A stretch of DNA of 64,000 nucleotides from CALAED01 sp036378315 (GCA_036378315.1 DASUWU010000011.1:50361-114360), one strand, 5' to 3'; counted from the first letter of the stretch, positions 17,992 to 25,342 are shown. Notes: a model not told the origin generated them from the sequence alone. Numbers and translations are program-made.

Positions 17992-20139
17992 TCACGCGAT
18001 GGTCGTGCTGTGGCTCTCCTCCCTGTGGCTCTCCTCAGCCACGTCCAGGTCGGCCCGGCTGGCGGCGGCGTCGCCCAGCTCGGCATGGCATCGGCCGCGC
18101 TGGCGGAGGATCTCCGCGCGGTCCGAGCCGGGCAGCGCGAGCGCGCTGGTGAAGTCGGCGACGGCCGCCGCCCAGTCCCTCAGCTCCTGGTGGGCCCGGC
18201 CGCGGTTGTAGAGCAGGTCGGGGTCGTCCGGCAGCACCTCGATGGCCAGCGAGAGGTCGGCGACGGCGGCGCCGATGTCGCCGCGCTGGAAGGCGAGCAT
18301 GGCCCGGCCGGCCAGGGCGACCACCGACCGCTGGTCGCCGCCCAGCGCCAGCTCGAAGTCCACCTTCGCGCGGTCGGCGTCGCCCGCCTCGAGCGCCACC
18401 TGGCCGCTCACGCACAGGAGCTGCGGATCCCCGGGGTGCTCGCGCAACGCCTGGTCCGTACGCTTCCTGGCCGCGGCGAGGTCGCCGGTCTCCAGCAGGA
18501 GGCTGACCAGGCTGATCCATGGTTCGAGCTCGCCGGGCTCGAGCTCCACGACGCGGGAGAAGTCGGCGATCGCTCCGGCCAGGTCCCCCGCCTCGGCGCG
18601 GAGGACGCCGCGGTTGTACTGCAACTCCCAGAAGGGCAGGGAGAGCGACACCGCGGTGTCGTAGTCGTGGAGGGCTCCCGCGTGGTCGCCGAGCTGCCTG
18701 CGCACCCCGGCGCGGTCGCGGTGGTATTCGGGATAGTACGGATCCATCTCGATCACCGCGGAGAAGTCGGCGAGCGCCTCGTCGAGCCGGCCGAGGCGCA
18801 GCAGCACGTTGGCCCTGTTGTGCAGCAGCACCGACCTGTGCAGCCGGTAGTCCCCGGTGTCGAGCTCCCGCTCGAGCCTGGCGAGGCCGTCGGTGACGAG
18901 GCGGAGCGCCTCGGCCAGGTTGCCGGAGTGCATCTCCACCAGCGCGAGACCGTTGCGGTTGAACACGGTGTGGAAGGCCCGTTCCGTGGGGTCCGGCCAC
19001 AGGGTGGCGATGGCTATCGCGTTGTTGATGTACTCCCTGGCCTTGCCGTGGTCTCTCAGCTCGGGCGCGAGATGCCGCGTGTACATCATGGCCAGCGCGT
19101 ACCCGGTCACCATGTGGGCGGTCGGGACCGCGCAGCGGCGGCGCACCTCCAGGTCGAGCGGCTCGGCCTCGGCCACCATGCGCATCGTGGAGTAGGCGAG
19201 CGCGGTCCGGGCGCTGAGGTACCAGTAGTCGTCCAGGTCCGTGTCGGGATCGGTGATCGCCCGCCCGCGCAGGCCGTAGTCGATCGCGGCATGGTAGAAG
19301 CCGCGGAGCAGGCAGTGGTCGAGCGCGGCGCGCAGCGCCGCCACCGCGGCGGCGTGGTCGCCGCCGCGCTCCAGGTGGTACGGGATCGCGCCGAGCCGCA
19401 GCGACCACTCGCCGTCCCGTGCCAGCTCGGCGGCGCGCTCGTCGTGCAGGGCCGCGCGCACCTCGGGGGCGGCGTCCGCGTAGGCGGCCAGCTCACGGGG
19501 ATCGGCTGAGACGCCGTCGCCGGCCACGAAGGCGCGGACGAGCCCGCCGGGCGTACGCCCCGCGCGCCGGTCGGGCGCGGCGTCGACCTCGCGGCCGCTC
19601 CGGGCGCGGCGGGCGCGGCGGGCGCGGTCGCGCAGCGCGGCGGCGAGCTCGTCCGGCAGGCCGGGTGGTTCGGCGGCGGCGGTGTGCACGATGACCCGGA
19701 TGCCGGACTCGCGCGTACGGCGGAGCAGCAGCGCGAGGAACTCCTGGTCGGTCGGGTCGGCCCCGTCGGCGTTGGCGAAGGAGAGCGTGAGCGGACCGAG
19801 CAGTTCAGGGGTCGCGGCGGCGACGAGCAGGTCGATCGCGCCGTGGGCGAGCCGCCGCGTCTGGCGCGGCGCGTAGAGCCGGGTCCGCTCGTCCTTCTCC
19901 GACATCTCCGTGAGCGTCCTCGGCGGCGGGTCGACGTGCGCCCGCAGCTCGGGTGCGACCGACAGGATCTCGAACGCGTGGGCGTTCACGAGGGCGGGCG
20001 CGCGCCCCGCCAGTCGTGGCACGAGCGCGCGCAGGACGCCGCCGAGGCCGGTGAACGGGCCGCGCAGCCGCCGGTGGCAGTCGACGCTGATGCCGTCCCG
20101 CGCGGGCGGCTCGCCGGCGATCCACAGATGGTCATTCAT
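17992..20139 (-). CDS. TPR-repeat protein with degenerate ATPase-like N-terminus (copy 2)
   Basis: This 715-residue protein is paralogous over its full length to the one at 15121. The N-termini align (LWIAGEPPARDGISVDCHRR to LRGPFTGLGGVLRALVP here, DCDRRLRGPYTGAGTLLRAL there). Both contain RRLAHG, a LSFANADGADPTDQEFLALL-type strand, and SLRLGAIPYHLERG before the repeats. Some eight TPR units follow (for example WELQYNRGVLRAEAGDLAGA). No Walker A motif or DNA-binding domain is seen. Its start overlaps the stop of the M50-like protease gene (ATGA), so it is the last gene of the precursor-protease-TPR operon. The function is unknown; it may present the peptide or assemble the enzymes. Confidence 0.8.
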   Translation of the reverse strand: MNDHLWIAGEPPARDGISVDCHRRLRGPFTGLGGVLRALVPRLAGRAPALVNAHAFEILSVAPELRAHVDPPPRTLTEMSEKDERTRLYAPRQTRRLAHGAIDLLVAAATPELLGPLTLSFANADGADPTDQEFLALLLRRTRESGIRVIVHTAAAEPPGLPDELAAALRDRARRARRARSGREVDAAPDRRAGRTPGGLVRAFVAGDGVSADPRELAAYADAAPEVRAALHDERAAELARDGEWSLRLGAIPYHLERGGDHAAAVAALRAALDHCLLRGFYHAAIDYGLRGRAITDPDTDLDDYWYLSARTALAYSTMRMVAEAEPLDLEVRRRCAVPTAHMVTGYALAMMYTRHLAPELRDHGKAREYINNAIAIATLWPDPTERAFHTVFNRNGLALVEMHSGNLAEALRLVTDGLARLERELDTGDYRLHRSVLLHNRANVLLRLGRLDEALADFSAVIEMDPYYPEYHRDRAGVRRQLGDHAGALHDYDTAVSLSLPFWELQYNRGVLRAEAGDLAGAIADFSRVVELEPGELEPWISLVSLLLETGDLAAARKRTDQALREHPGDPQLLCVSGQVALEAGDADRAKVDFELALGGDQRSVVALAGRAMLAFQRGDIGAAVADLSLAIEVLPDDPDLLYNRGRAHQELRDWAAAVADFTSALALPGSDRAEILRQRGRCHAELGDAAASRADLDVAEESHREESHSTTIA

Positions 20140-21362
20140 TCCAGGGCTCCTTCGAGTGCCGGCTCCGCACCGGAGCCGGGTTCCGTGGACCGGCGGGCGC
20201 GCCGGCGGCGGCGTCCGCCGACGACGAGGGGCAGCACCACGAACTGCAGCAGCAGGAGGACGAGTCCCACGGCCGAGTCCCAGAACCCGGCCTCGCGTAC
20301 GGTGCCGTGCCCGAGCGCGTCCACCGCGTGCCGGCCGAACACGAGGGTCACCAGGGTGATCTGGTAGGCCAGCCAGGCGGCCAGCACTCCCCCGCCGAAC
20401 AGGGTGAACACGGCGAACCCGGGCGCGAGCGCCCGGTCGCGCGGCGACCAGTCCTGGTCGTCGCCGGGCGCCGGCGGGCGGCGGAACCACCTGCGCAGCA
20501 GCGCGGCCGACGCCCCGGCCAGGTCCGTACTGCCGAGGTAGGTCGTCAGCGCGTAGTACGGGTCGGTACGCAGGAAGAGCTGGAACTGCCAGCCGAGGCG
20601 CAGCAGGGTGGTGTAGGCGACCGCGAGCGCGAACCGGGTCAGCCATCCCGGCGCGCCGGTGCCGGCGAGCAGGGTCATGCCGCAGGCGAGCAGCAGGTCG
20701 GCGAGCATGCCGGCCATGAACGGCAGGTAGCGCCGCCGGCGCGGCACGCTGAGGAGACCGTTGAGATTGGTCTCGAAGACGATGTAGTACATCCTCCTGC
20801 CGATGCTCAGCGTGGTCGGCAGGCCGAGCCTGCGGCCGGCCATGACGTGGAACCACTCGTGCCACAGCACCGCGGGCACCTGGACCGCGACCAGCACGAG
20901 CTGCACGGTGATGAGCGACGGCGAGAACAGCACGTGGCCGGGCCGCGGGCGCAGCCCTGGGTGCTCGACCATCGCGAGCAGTGTCGCCGTCAGGAGCGCG
21001 GCGTAGCCGGCCCATGCGACGGGTGAGAACATCGCGCGGCCGAGCCACCGGTACCTGACCCGTACGGGCGCGGCGGGGGCCTCGCCGGCGGCCCTGGTGA
21101 ACCCCAGCTCGCGCAGGGTCTCCAGGAAGTCGGTGACGTCGATCCGCTCGCCGAAGGTGGCGTGGTACCACCCGCCGGCGTCGTCCGGCGCCATCCCGTC
21201 GTACAGGCGGCGGAGCAGCTCGGCCCCGTCGGCGGGCAGTACGGCGTAGGACTCGGTGTCGAGGCGGCCGACCATCACGCCGTCGTGTCCTGGGACGAAC
21301 GTCAGCGGGTGGAACTCCAGCGCCTCGCTCATGGGATCTCCGCTCATGGGATCTCCGCTCAT
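20136..21362 (-). CDS. membrane M50-like metalloprotease with PqqD/RRE-like N-terminal domain
   Basis: The protein is 408 aa from the most upstream of three tandem ATGs (21362, 21347, 21332), each preceded by GGAGATC. Residues about 18-90 (FHPLTFVPGHDGVMVGRLD, ESYAVLPADGAELLRRLYDG, FLETLRELGFTRA) look like a PqqD-type RiPP recognition element. Then come several hydrophobic helices with the zinc motif HEWFH at 168-172 and a second metal-site motif RTDPYYALTTYLG, as in M50 site-2 proteases. A basic tail follows the last helix. Such RRE-M50 fusions are known from RiPP loci, where they may cleave the leader or export the product. It is the second gene after the precursor, separated by a strong hairpin. 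Confidence 0.8.
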   Translation of the reverse strand: MSGDPMSGDPMSEALEFHPLTFVPGHDGVMVGRLDTESYAVLPADGAELLRRLYDGMAPDDAGGWYHATFGERIDVTDFLETLRELGFTRAAGEAPAAPVRVRYRWLGRAMFSPVAWAGYAALLTATLLAMVEHPGLRPRPGHVLFSPSLITVQLVLVAVQVPAVLWHEWFHVMAGRRLGLPTTLSIGRRMYYIVFETNLNGLLSVPRRRRYLPFMAGMLADLLLACGMTLLAGTGAPGWLTRFALAVAYTTLLRLGWQFQLFLRTDPYYALTTYLGSTDLAGASAALLRRWFRRPPAPGDDQDWSPRDRALAPGFAVFTLFGGGVLAAWLAYQITLVTLVFGRHAVDALGHGTVREAGFWDSAVGLVLLLLQFVVLPLVVGGRRRRRARRSTEPGSGAEPALEGALE

Positions 21363-21373
21363 GGGGATCTCCG
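21328..21373. repeat. 15-bp tandem repeat carrying ribosome site and start codon
   Basis: The unit GCTCATGGGATCTCC occurs at 21328-21342 and 21343-21357, and again with one extra G at 21358-21373. On the minus strand each copy supplies GGAG plus an ATG, giving three stacked start sites and the N-terminal repeat MSGDPMSGDPMSEA of the protease. Confidence 0.8.
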
Positions 21374-21399
21374 TCTCGGTGGCGAAGAGGCTCGGAAGG

Positions 21400-21432
21400 C
21401 CGGACGGCCTGCCCTCGTGGCAGGCCGTCCGG
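21400..21432 (-). terminator. strong hairpin between precursor and protease genes
   Basis: CCGGACGGCCTGCC (21400-21413) and GGCAGGCCGTCCGG (21419-21432) form a perfect 14-bp stem with a 5-base loop. It lies 7 bases past the stop of the precursor gene and before the protease start. There is no T-tract. In many RiPP operons such a hairpin acts as a partial terminator or RNA stabiliser, so that precursor mRNA exceeds enzyme mRNA. Confidence 0.75.
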
Positions 21433-21439
21433 TCCGCCC

Positions 21440-21526
21440 TCAGCAGCAGCTCGGGCAGTAGGTGACTTCGATGGGCGTGCTGGTGAGCTTGATCGCTCCC
21501 GCCTTGCGCACCGTGATCTTCTTCAT
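21440..21526 (-). CDS. candidate RiPP precursor peptide (28 aa, Cys-rich C-terminus)
   Basis: The peptide begins MKKITVRKAG, has a middle IKLTSTPI and ends EVTYCPSCC. It is short, basic at the N-terminus (K2, K3, R7, K8, K13) and carries all three of its Cys in the last five residues, as expected for a leader-core precursor. Translation signals are excellent: AAGGAGG eight bases before the ATG. It is first in an operon with the RRE-M50 protease and a TPR protein. A 14-bp hairpin follows its stop and the shared 92-bp regulatory block lies upstream. The C-terminal Cys fits the EpiD-like flavoprotein at 17425 as modifying enzyme. No dehydratase, cyclase, radical SAM or YcaO gene is in the window, so the final modification is unknown. 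Confidence 0.75.
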   Translation of the reverse strand: MKKITVRKAGAIKLTSTPIEVTYCPSCC

Positions 21527-21578
21527 TGAGTCGTCCTCCTTCCCGCCGGCGGATTTCGCTTGAGCGGCCGGTCCCGGA

Positions 21579-21670
21579 CGACGCTGTCATCGCGGCGGAC
21601 GGGGCACATGGGGCGTGCTCCCCCAAATTCCGGCCGGAAAGATCACCAAAGATGGGGGGCCGTCCCCCAT
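21579..21670. promoter_or_regulatory. 92-bp shared regulatory block, copy 2, with GC palindrome
   Basis: This is the divergent gap between the precursor gene (start 21526, minus) and the beta-helix gene (start 21737, plus). It carries CGACGCTGTCATCG (21579-21592), CACATGGGG, CCCAAATTCC (21622-21631) and the 19-bp palindrome ATGGGGGGCCGTCCCCCAT (21652-21670). Order and spacing are the same as in 17299-17390. The block sits 53 bp upstream of the precursor start and copy 1 sits 46 bp upstream of the TPR start. Both minus-strand operons therefore have the same control geometry. Confidence 0.65.
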
Positions 21671-21736
21671 GTCCCGCGGCCATGCCCCGGCCACGCTCGA
21701 CCCTGACCTGACACTTCGAGCAACAGGAGCCGGAGC

Positions 21737-22843
21737 ATGAACCTCAGGCGTGGCAGCTATCTCGTCGCGGGTCTGGGCGTCGCCCTGGCCGCGACGGTCG
21801 CGATCTCCAACCCGGCGGCGGCGAACTCGACCCTGGTCGTGCGGCCCGGCCAGTCGATCCAGGCGGCCCTGGACGCCGCGCGTCCGGGCGACACGGTCGT
21901 CGTCCGGCCAGGGACCTATCGCGAGAACCTGGAGATGACCACGGACGGCGTCACCCTCGTCGGGCAGCACGCCATGCTGGAACCGCCCGATGTGGCGACC
22001 CCGCGGCGGTGTTCGGAGGCGGTGGGCATCCCCAACGGCTTCGGTATCTGCGTGGCGGGCACGCTGGTCAACGGCCGCCCGCCCGCGGTGGTCCGTCCCG
22101 TCGAGAACGTGACCATCCGCGGGATGATCGTCGGGAAGTTCCCGTCGACCGGCATCGAGGCCATCGGCGCCGACGGGCTGAGGGTCGAGCACTCCGTGGC
22201 CACCGGCGGCGACCAGTACGGGATCCTCGTCTCCCAGAGCACCGACACGGTGGTGGCCCACAACCTCGCGACGGGAGGCGAGGAGGCTGGCATCTACGTC
22301 GGCGACTCGCCCAAGGGCCGGACCGTCGTCCGTGACAACGACGTGACAGAGAACGGCCTGTTCGGCGTCTTCATCCGCAACTCGTCGCACGGGATCATCA
22401 CCGGCAACCGCATCAGCCACAACTGCGTGGGCATCGGTTTCGTGCCGACGCGGCCCGACCAGGACGCCGTGTCCGACTGGCTGGCCACGGGCAACAGGGT
22501 CAACGACAACAACAAGGCGTGCGGCGCCTCGGACGAGGGCGGCACGTCCGCCTTCGACGGCACGGGCGTCCTGCTCGCGGGGACCGACCACGTGACCGTC
22601 GCCGGCAACCGCATCGAGCGCAACCTGCCGGAGGCCGGAACCACGCCGCTGTTCGCCGGCGGCGTCGTCCTGATGCAGGGCACCGACTTCGGCGGGCCGC
22701 CCGCGGCCGTCGGCAACCTCGTGGTCCGCAACCGGCTGCGGGGCAACGAGCCGTTCGACATCAACGTGGTCGACCCCGGCACCGACAACCGGCTGGCCGC
22801 CAACCGCTGCGCGACGAGCTCACCCGCCGGACTCTGCCGCTAA
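21737..22843 (+). CDS. secreted right-handed parallel beta-helix (NosD-like) protein
   Basis: The protein (368 aa) has a Sec signal peptide (MNLRRGSYLVAGLGVALAAT, cleavage after NPAAA). A parallel beta-helix follows, built of short repeating turns such as GIEAIGADGLRVEHSVATGG, YGILVSQSTDTVVAHNLATG and GVFIRNSSHGIITGNRISHN. The start of the mature part, LVVRPGQSIQAALDAARPGD, is typical of NosD/pectate-lyase-fold proteins in actinomycetes. No catalytic residues can be assigned. It is read from the promoter region that it shares divergently with the RiPP precursor gene, so a role in that locus is suggested but unproven. Confidence 0.8.
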   Translation: MNLRRGSYLVAGLGVALAATVAISNPAAANSTLVVRPGQSIQAALDAARPGDTVVVRPGTYRENLEMTTDGVTLVGQHAMLEPPDVATPRRCSEAVGIPNGFGICVAGTLVNGRPPAVVRPVENVTIRGMIVGKFPSTGIEAIGADGLRVEHSVATGGDQYGILVSQSTDTVVAHNLATGGEEAGIYVGDSPKGRTVVRDNDVTENGLFGVFIRNSSHGIITGNRISHNCVGIGFVPTRPDQDAVSDWLATGNRVNDNNKACGASDEGGTSAFDGTGVLLAGTDHVTVAGNRIERNLPEAGTTPLFAGGVVLMQGTDFGGPPAAVGNLVVRNRLRGNEPFDINVVDPGTDNRLAANRCATSSPAGLCR

Positions 22844-22875
22844 AGCACGCCCTACACGTCGTGCCCTGGCGGCGC

Positions 22876-22911
22876 CCGGCGCGGACCCCCACGGGGGAGA
22901 GTCCGCGCCGG
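22876..22911 (+). terminator. hairpin terminator after the beta-helix gene
   Basis: CCGGCGCGGAC (22876-22886) pairs perfectly with GTCCGCGCCGG (22901-22911), and the loop contains a further CCCC/GGGG pairing. It lies 33 bases past the stop codon and separates the beta-helix gene from the ATP-grasp operon. Confidence 0.65.
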
Positions 22912-23012
22912 CGCGCCGTCGTGGCCATTTCGTACCGTGCATACTGCGAGCAATCCCTCCGCCGGGTCGCGTATCTCCGCGGAACGGCGTCCAGCAGTAG
23001 GGCGGTGCCCAC

Positions 23013-24014
23013 GTGAAGGTCCATGTGCTCCACGAGAACCCGGACTGGTATCCACCGTTCGCCGCGGCCTTCGACGCCGAGGGCGTCGAGCACGAGCAGT
23101 GGCTGCTCGGGGACGGTCCGCTCGACCTGGACGCGGTGCCCCCGCCCGGCGTGTACTGGTCCAGGACGAGCGCCTCGTCGCACACCCGGGGCAACGTGTT
23201 CGCCAAGGACCACGCGCGGGCGGTGCTCGGCTGGCTGGAGTCGCACGGCCGCCGCGTGGTGGGCGGCCGGCGCGTGCTGGACCTCGAGATGAGCAAGGCC
23301 GCGCAGCACGCCGCGCTGCGCGCCGCCGGTCTCGACGTGCCCAGGACGATCGCGGTGGCAGGCAGGGAAGAGCTGGTGCGCGCCGCCGGCAAGCTGCCGG
23401 TGCCGTTCATCACCAAGCACAACCAGGGCGGCAAGGGGCTCGGGGTGCGCCGGTTCGAATCGGTCGACGCCTTCGCCGCCCACCTCGACTCCCCCGACTA
23501 CGCGGCGCCGGTCGACGGGATCACGCTGGTGCAGGAGTACGTGCCGCCGGCCGAGCCGTACATCACCCGGGTCGAGGTGGTCGGCGGCGAGTACGTGTAC
23601 GCCATCACCGCCGACATCGCGCGGGGCGGATTCGAGCTGTGCCCGGCCGACGCGTGCGCGCTCGATGGCGGCGCCACCGCGGCGCCGAGCCTGTTCGCGC
23701 TGCGCGCGGGCTTCGACGACCACCCGATCATCGGCCGCTACCTCGACTTCGCCCGCCGGAACGGGATCGAGATCGCGGGATTCGAGTTCATCGAGACCGC
23801 CGACGGCCGGCTGGTCACCTATGACGTGAACACCACCACCAACTACAACGCCGAGGTCGAGGCGGTCGCGCCGCGCCCGGCGGCGCGTCAGGTCGCCCGT
23901 TTCCTCGGCGGGCTGCTCGACGGGCCGCTCGACGGGCCGCTCGACGGGAGCGGCGGCGCGGCCGCGGCCTCGACCGTGCCCACGACCGCGCCGGGAAGGA
24001 CGGCGCGCCGATGA
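23013..24014 (+). CDS. ATP-grasp family ligase (RimK-like)
   Basis: The protein (333 aa) is a probable carboxylate-amine/thiol ligase that activates a carboxylate as acyl phosphate. Motifs include the early strand VYWSRTSASSHTRGNVFAKD, VLDLEMSKAAQHAALRAAGL, the ATP-binding VPFITKHNQGGKGLGVRRFE, LVQEYVPPAEPYITRVEVV and the Mg-binding TADGRLVTYDVNTTTNYN near the C-terminus. A 12-base tandem repeat near 23916-23950 encodes LLDGPLDGPLDG in a disordered tail. The GTG start has only a weak ribosome site. Its stop overlaps the start of the LLM monooxygenase gene (ATGA). The substrate is unknown; a peptide or amino acid carboxylate is likely. Confidence 0.78.
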   Translation: MKVHVLHENPDWYPPFAAAFDAEGVEHEQWLLGDGPLDLDAVPPPGVYWSRTSASSHTRGNVFAKDHARAVLGWLESHGRRVVGGRRVLDLEMSKAAQHAALRAAGLDVPRTIAVAGREELVRAAGKLPVPFITKHNQGGKGLGVRRFESVDAFAAHLDSPDYAAPVDGITLVQEYVPPAEPYITRVEVVGGEYVYAITADIARGGFELCPADACALDGGATAAPSLFALRAGFDDHPIIGRYLDFARRNGIEIAGFEFIETADGRLVTYDVNTTTNYNAEVEAVAPRPAARQVARFLGGLLDGPLDGPLDGSGGAAAASTVPTTAPGRTARR

Positions 24015-25081
24015 GGTTCGGGTACTGGATGCCGATCTTCGGCGGCTGGCTGCGCAACGTCCTCGACGAGGGCATGAGCATCACCTGGCCGTACATCCGC
24101 GACCTGGTGGTCGACGGCGAGCGGCACGGCTTCGACCTGACGCTGATCGCGGAGCTGAACCTCAACGACATCAAGGGCCACCGGGCGGGGGCGCTCGACT
24201 GCTGGACGCTGGCCCCCGCGGTCGCCGCGGTCACCCGCGACGTGGAGCTGATGCTCGCGGTCCGGCCCAACTACCACTCACCGTCGCTGACCGCGAAGGC
24301 GATCTCGACGCTGGACGCGATCGCCCCAGGCCGGGTGAGCCTCAACGTCGTCTCCTCGTGGTGGAAGGACGAGGCCGCGCAGTACGGCGCCCCCTTCGAC
24401 GTGCACGACGCCCGGTACGCCAGAACCAGGGAATGGCTCGAGGTGCTCGGCCGGCTGCTGCGCGAGGAGACCGTGACCCACCACGGCGTCCTGTACGACC
24501 TGGAGGGCACGGTGATGGAGCCCAAGCCGTCACGGATCCCCACCATCTACATGGGCGGCGAGTCGCCCAAGGCCAAAGAGATCATCTCGACCTACGGCGA
24601 CGCGTACGTGATGCACGGCGATCCGCCCGAGATCATCTCGGGCAAGGTGACGGACATGAACGCGCGGCGCTCCGCCCTCGGCCTGCCGCCGCTGCGGTTC
24701 GGCGTCTCCGGATACGTCATCTGCCGGGACACCGAGGAGGCGGCGCAGGCCGAGCTGTCCCGGATCCTGGACGTGCACGCCTCACCTGAGGCGTACGCCT
24801 CCTACCGCGACTTCGTCGAGGGTTCGCACCTGGAGTCGGAGGTGAGCCTGCGGGAGTACAGCGTCTCCAACCGGGGTCTGCGCGCGGGCCTCGTCGGCAC
24901 CCCCGGCCAGATCATCGACCGCATCCGCGCGTACGAGGACGCCGGAGTCGATCTCATGCTCCTGCAGTTCTCCCCCCAGCACGAAGAGATGGCGCGCTTC
25001 GGCCGCGACGTCATCGCCCGCTATCGCGGGTCGATCACGCCTCGGCGACCGCGTACACCATCGCCATCACCTCCGCGGTGA
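24011..25081 (+). CDS. LLM-class FMN-dependent monooxygenase (SsuD-like)
   Basis: This 356-residue TIM-barrel flavin monooxygenase belongs to the luciferase-like family. It opens MRFGYWMPIFGGWLRNVLDE and has LMLAVRPNYHSPSLTAKAIS, TLDAIAPGRVSLNVVSSWWK and PTIYMGGESPKAKEIISTYG, which match alkanesulfonate monooxygenases. Such enzymes need reduced FMN, possibly from the flavin reductase at 14600. Translation is coupled to the ATP-grasp gene. The last 15 residues (Arg/Pro/Ser-rich) look non-conserved and overlap an antisense small gene. The substrate may be a sulfur or nitrogen compound; linkage to the RiPP-like locus is a guess from position. Confidence 0.83.
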   Translation: MRFGYWMPIFGGWLRNVLDEGMSITWPYIRDLVVDGERHGFDLTLIAELNLNDIKGHRAGALDCWTLAPAVAAVTRDVELMLAVRPNYHSPSLTAKAISTLDAIAPGRVSLNVVSSWWKDEAAQYGAPFDVHDARYARTREWLEVLGRLLREETVTHHGVLYDLEGTVMEPKPSRIPTIYMGGESPKAKEIISTYGDAYVMHGDPPEIISGKVTDMNARRSALGLPPLRFGVSGYVICRDTEEAAQAELSRILDVHASPEAYASYRDFVEGSHLESEVSLREYSVSNRGLRAGLVGTPGQIIDRIRAYEDAGVDLMLLQFSPQHEEMARFGRDVIARYRGSITPRRPRTPSPSPPR

Positions 25082-25196
25082 TCAGGACGACAAGACCGGC
25101 AAGGCCGAGCCGGTTGTCGTCGCGGACGTACATCGAACCAAGCAGTGACGCACCGACCACCGTGACGACGGCGATGAGCACCAACAGAACGCGCAT
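25035..25196 (-). CDS. small two-helix membrane protein
   Basis: This 53-residue reading frame begins MRVLLVLIAVVTVVGASLLG and ends GLAGLVVLITAEVMAMVYAV plus AEA. It gives two hydrophobic helices joined by a short charged turn (YVRDDNRL). A GGAG lies about 8 bases before the ATG. It overlaps the 3' end of the LLM gene on the opposite strand by 47 bases. No family is recognised. The hydrophobic pattern and ribosome site support it, but it could be spurious. Confidence 0.45.
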   Translation of the reverse strand: MRVLLVLIAVVTVVGASLLGSMYVRDDNRLGLAGLVVLITAEVMAMVYAVAEA

Positions 25197-25342
25197 GCGC
25201 AGACTCCAGGACACCGCCGGCGCGCGGCGCCGGCGAGACAAAAGGCATGGATTATCGATGGCACCCGAGGTGCCGGGGACCTGGACGCCGGCGACCCGGC
25301 GGCATGTCGAACCGGTCGATGTCGAACCGGTCGAGCCCCTGG

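Noticed and set aside
14600..22843. Lanthipeptide or thioamitide locus
   Set aside because: No LanB/LanC/LanM/LanKC or YcaO/TfuA homologue is present and the precursor has few Ser/Thr; only the HFCD flavoprotein is shared with those classes.
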